From a virus: 20,766 nucleotides of DNA. Within the stretch, counting starts at the first letter, position 1. Each line of letters starts with the position of its first letter. Positions 18,041 through 20,766 of the stretch are shown here, piece after piece. A program made the translations under genes and the position numbers. The stretch lies in IMG/VR virus record IMGVR_UViG_3300037245_001135, positions 1-20,766 of that record; one strand, 5' to 3'. The notes beneath the pieces were generated by a model. The model ran no database searches. It had not been told where the DNA came from and was given only the letters and a program-made list of their open reading frames with translations.

Positions 18041-19141
18041 ATGAGTGAAAATAAAGATTACATTAAGAGTATCATCAATACACTTAATATTGATTCTACT
18101 AAATCCCCAATGTTCTTCGGACCACCATTGAATCTACAAAGATATGATAGAACCAGATACAAAGCAAATTTGTCATTTTTCAAAGAGCAGCTCTCATTTT
18201 TTTGGCGTCCTGAAGAAATTAATTTAGAAAGAGAATCTTCTGATTGGGCAAAAATGTCGGAAGCACAAAAACACATTTTTGTTAAAAATTTATCCTACCA
18301 AATTCTTTTAGATTCAGTACAATCTAGAGGAATACATAATATCATTGAACATGCATCTAATCCAGAAATTGAAGCATTTGGTGCGGCATGGAGTTTTAGC
18401 GAAACAATTCACAGCTACTCTTATTCATGGTTGATTATGAATTTATTCAGTAAACCAAGTGATGTATTTGATGAAATTTTGAATGATAAAGAGATTCTAA
18501 AACGTGCTAGTTCAGTTACTAAGTATTATGATGAACTCATAGATAAAGTTGGTAGTGGTTCTTCGGAATATGAAATTAAGAAGCAATTCTATCTAACTCT
18601 TATGTCTATTAACATACTAGAAGGTATTAGATTTTATGTTTCATTTGCATGTGCGTATGGGTTTGCTGAAAGGAAACTAATGGAAGGTAATGCTAAGATC
18701 ATTCAATTGATCCAAAGAGATGAAAATCTCCACTTAGGATTTACTCAATTCACTCTTAAAAAATTAAAAGATGAACCAAGTGAAGGATTCCAAGACATTG
18801 TTAAAGAATGTGAACCTTTAGTTATCCAAATGTTCAAAGATGCTGCGGAAGAAGAAATTGAATGGGCAGATTACTTATTCAAAGATGGTGAAATGATTGG
18901 ATTGAATTCAGAGATTCTTAAAAAGTATATGATGTATCTAACTAATACTAGAATGAAAGTTATTGGATTAGAACCTATATTTGAAAGTACTAAGAATCCT
19001 ATCCCTTGGATCAAAAATTGGACAGATTCTAAATCAATACAAGTTGCACCTCAAGAGACTGAAATTAGTTCATATCTCATTGGATCAGTATCTAACAATA
19101 TATCTAAAGCAGACTTCAAAGACTTCAAAGATTTGTTATGA
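18041..19141 (+). CDS. nrdB: RNR class Ia small subunit NrdB
   Basis: Complete 366-residue beta subunit that houses the di-iron centre and tyrosyl radical. Metal ligands are all present: Asp68 (SSDWAK), Glu121 and His124 (SETIH), Glu194 (LEGIRFY), Glu228 and His231 (RDENLH). The radical tyrosine is Tyr128 in H-S-Y-S-Y (E. coli Tyr122). The C-terminal tail that docks on NrdA is present. The gene is intact, in contrast to the fractured nrdA, and lies 2.5 kb downstream of it behind three terminators. The two subunits are therefore transcribed separately. It overlaps the following glycosyltransferase gene by 4 nt (ATGA). Confidence 0.96.
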   Translation: MSENKDYIKSIINTLNIDSTKSPMFFGPPLNLQRYDRTRYKANLSFFKEQLSFFWRPEEINLERESSDWAKMSEAQKHIFVKNLSYQILLDSVQSRGIHNIIEHASNPEIEAFGAAWSFSETIHSYSYSWLIMNLFSKPSDVFDEILNDKEILKRASSVTKYYDELIDKVGSGSSEYEIKKQFYLTLMSINILEGIRFYVSFACAYGFAERKLMEGNAKIIQLIQRDENLHLGFTQFTLKKLKDEPSEGFQDIVKECEPLVIQMFKDAAEEEIEWADYLFKDGEMIGLNSEILKKYMMYLTNTRMKVIGLEPIFESTKNPIPWIKNWTDSKSIQVAPQETEISSYLIGSVSNNISKADFKDFKDLL

Positions 19142-19836
19142 TACCAAAGAAAATCCACTACGTTTGGGTTAATGGTATAAACAATATACCAGAAATAGAA
19201 AAAGATTGGATAGAAAAATGTAAAATCCTCAATCCAGAATATAAAGTCAAGATTTGGACTGAAGATGATATACCCAAGACTGTTTTTTCACAAACAATGT
19301 TAGACAATAAAGTGTATTGGGCAGTGTCTGATTATATCAGATGTTATGCTCTTTATACTGAAGGTGGATTTTATCTAGATACTGATATGGAAATAATCCA
19401 ACCATTCCCTAAAGAGTGGTTGGATTATGAAACAATTCTACCTAGAGAAGATAAATGGAATCTAAGTAATTTCATAATGGGTTCAGTTAAGAAAGGTAGA
19501 TTGTTCGGGGAAATACTTTCTAAGTATAAATTATTAAATGATATAAATACAGAAAATACTAATGAATATGTACCTTCTAAATTTTGGAATGACACTATTG
19601 TAAATACTTATGGTAGATGGAGCATTACTAATCCTTCTAATGGAGAATGGATTGGTTCACATAGATTAAAAGTATTACTAGAAGAAGAATGTTGTCCTTA
19701 TTATCCTTGGGACAAAAACCGAGTTGGTGAATTTGTTGATATTAGCAATGCGATAGGGGTTCATTATTGGAACAACTACAAAACTATTAATGGATTGGAT
19801 TTTTTATCTTTAGAAACTAAATTTTTTGATGAATAA
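19138..19836 (+). CDS. Glycosyltransferase with DXD motif, GT32-like
   Basis: A 232-residue protein of the DXD-type sugar-transferase family (Gly_transf_sug, GT32-like). It begins with the typical M-I-P-K-K-I-H-Y-V-W entry. S-D-Y-I-R (64-68) follows, then G-G-F-Y-L-D-T-D (76-83), whose Asp81/Asp83 would bind the divalent metal and nucleotide sugar. A late H-Y-W-N-N motif (about 214-218) fits the C-terminal His-Trp found in this family. It is cytoplasmic, with no membrane segment. Its acceptor could be modified phage DNA bases, a virion protein or a host glycan; nothing here decides. It is coupled to nrdB by an ATGA overlap and to the next gene by an 8-nt overlap. Confidence 0.85.
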   Translation: MIPKKIHYVWVNGINNIPEIEKDWIEKCKILNPEYKVKIWTEDDIPKTVFSQTMLDNKVYWAVSDYIRCYALYTEGGFYLDTDMEIIQPFPKEWLDYETILPREDKWNLSNFIMGSVKKGRLFGEILSKYKLLNDINTENTNEYVPSKFWNDTIVNTYGRWSITNPSNGEWIGSHRLKVLLEEECCPYYPWDKNRVGEFVDISNAIGVHYWNNYKTINGLDFLSLETKFFDE

Positions 19837-20515
19837 AGTAAGTTGTATAACCGTAACTAAAAATAGAGTATCACATCTCAAGAAGTGTATTCAGTACTTC
19901 ATAAACCAAACACATGAAGATAAGGAGTTAATCATTGTCTATTATAATGTTGACAAGAAAACAGAAAAATACCTAAATGATAATTCTGTATTTTTAACGA
20001 AGAACAATGTCAAGTACTTTAAGTTCATAGAAGATGAGGGATTACATCTTGGAACTATTAGAAACTTTGCTATTACAAAATCTACTGGAAAGTGGTTATG
20101 TATTTGGGATGATGATGATTATTATTCTAATGTACGAATAGAAAACCAACTAAACGAGTGCATATCAAAAGATTTGATAGGTTGTTCCTTGGAAAGAATA
20201 ATGATATACAATAAATCAAAGAAAGAAATTAAACTATCTTTTAAAAGACAAGAAGGGTGGGAAGGTTCTATATTTGTCATGAAGGACTATATGCCAAAGT
20301 ACAGAAATATACCAAAAGGTGAAGATACCCCTGTTTTGCATGAATTAATAGAATCATCTAACTTCATTACATTACTTGAACCAGATTTATATGGATACAT
20401 ATTCCATGAGAATAATATTTCGGGAGATTCACACAAAGAAAATATTTTACGCAATTCATATGATGTAGATATCAGAATGGTAAGTAAATATAAACTAAAA
20501 CTAGATTGGCTATGA
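19829..20515 (+). CDS. Glycosyltransferase family 2
   Basis: Starts MNKVSCITVTKNRVSHLKKC, the GT-A beginning with strand V-S-C-I-T-V-T-K-N-R. I-R-N-F-A-I and the metal-binding W-D-D-D-D-Y-Y (Asp94-Asp97) follow. At 228 residues it is a minimal catalytic domain without membrane anchor. ATG 19829 is used; an earlier in-frame TTG at 19826 adds one residue and is rejected. It overlaps the GT32-like gene by 8 nt, so the two are probably made together and may act in sequence on one glycan or base modification. The acceptor is unknown. Confidence 0.85.
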   Translation: MNKVSCITVTKNRVSHLKKCIQYFINQTHEDKELIIVYYNVDKKTEKYLNDNSVFLTKNNVKYFKFIEDEGLHLGTIRNFAITKSTGKWLCIWDDDDYYSNVRIENQLNECISKDLIGCSLERIMIYNKSKKEIKLSFKRQEGWEGSIFVMKDYMPKYRNIPKGEDTPVLHELIESSNFITLLEPDLYGYIFHENNISGDSHKENILRNSYDVDIRMVSKYKLKLDWL

Positions 20516-20706
20516 AATTATTAACAGCAGAACACTTAACAAGATACTATATTTCTTTTGAAGGATATGAGTATATCAGATTGGTAAATAAGAATATCCA
20601 GGATGAATCTATTACTTGGATGGTTATAGAAGAAGATGACGTTACTATTATACCATCTGATGAATATAATGATTTAGAAGAAATCTTTTTATCAATACTA
20701 GAATAA
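20512..20706 (+). CDS. Hypothetical small protein, 64 aa
   Basis: A 64-residue acidic protein beginning MKLLTAEHLTRYYISFEGYE. The start is ATG 20512, overlapping the GT2 stop by 4 nt. An in-frame TTG at 20506 is rejected. Strand-like segments (YYISFEGYEYIRLV, TWMVIEEDDVTII) alternate with acidic turns, and a C-terminal helix ends the chain. No family recognised. It is the last gene before the terminator at 20730. Its tight overlap argues that it belongs to the nrdB-glycosyltransferase operon. Confidence 0.65.
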   Translation: MKLLTAEHLTRYYISFEGYEYIRLVNKNIQDESITWMVIEEDDVTIIPSDEYNDLEEIFLSILE

Positions 20707-20729
20707 CATATAGAATAAATATAGATAAC

Positions 20730-20765
20730 AAAAACCCTAGATAATCTCTAGGGTTTTTCTTTTTA
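20730..20765 (+). terminator. Intrinsic terminator, likely bidirectional
   Basis: AAAAACCCTAGA (20730-20741) pairs with TCTAGGGTTTTT (20747-20758) as a perfect 12-bp stem with a 5-nt loop, followed by CTTTTT. The arms share their core with the terminator at 3938-3972. An ATAAATA (20715-20721) lies just before it but no gene follows within the window. Confidence 0.9.
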
Positions 20766-20766
20766 G

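Overview
The window is part of an AT-rich (roughly 70% A+T by eye) tailed-phage genome of the T4-like kind. Markers are a T4-type large terminase (gp17-like, with Walker A, Walker B, coupling motif and nuclease residues), a gp16-like small terminase, class Ia ribonucleotide reductase NrdA/NrdB, and a set of small proteins with a T4-style capsid-targeting N-terminus ending in a prohead-protease-like L-N-E site. Starts generally lack an AGGAGG-type Shine-Dalgarno and have A-rich leaders, and one small two-helix membrane protein looks like the holin-like proteins of Bacteroidota phages. A Bacteroidota (Flavobacterium-like) host is therefore my best guess, but it is an inference.

Layout. 1-1234 (+): a leader-controlled hypothetical gene, then the gp16-like small terminase. 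1259-6232 (+): a run of late-type genes, most encoding CTS-tagged putative internal head proteins, including one with a PD-(D/E)XK-like nuclease signature, plus a holin-like gene. 6250-10572 (-): the large terminase as a fractured gene, in the order TerL-N + N-intein, free-standing Vsr-like homing endonuclease, C-intein + TerL-C. 10659-15528 (+): a tight operon of two small genes, a PD-(D/E)XK nuclease, a coiled-coil protein and NrdA. NrdA is also split in two by a split intein, with only 60 bp and no endonuclease between the halves. 15550-17215 (+): terminators, three more CTS genes (one apparently starting at ATA), a second copy of the 5' leader found at the window start, and a cluster of hairpins. 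17220-17402 (-): a small membrane protein. 17447-20766 (+): a small gene, a GIY-YIG-like gene of conspicuously higher GC, NrdB, two glycosyltransferases and a small gene, closed by a strong terminator.

How it fits together. Two essential phage enzymes, the packaging ATPase/nuclease and the RNR large subunit, can only be made by protein trans-splicing. In both, the intein is broken at the unusual site between block A and block B, giving short N-inteins of 47 and 53 residues. The TerL break falls inside the Walker A P-loop (GSRQIGK / T), so the unspliced half cannot have a complete ATPase site. Ten proteins share an MK-x-[L/Y/F/V]-x-x-[F/I] ... L-x-E start and are predicted to be packed in the prohead, trimmed by the prohead protease and probably ejected with the DNA. 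A [T/G]TAAATA element recurs upstream of many starts and is a candidate late-promoter core, in place of T4 TATAAATA.
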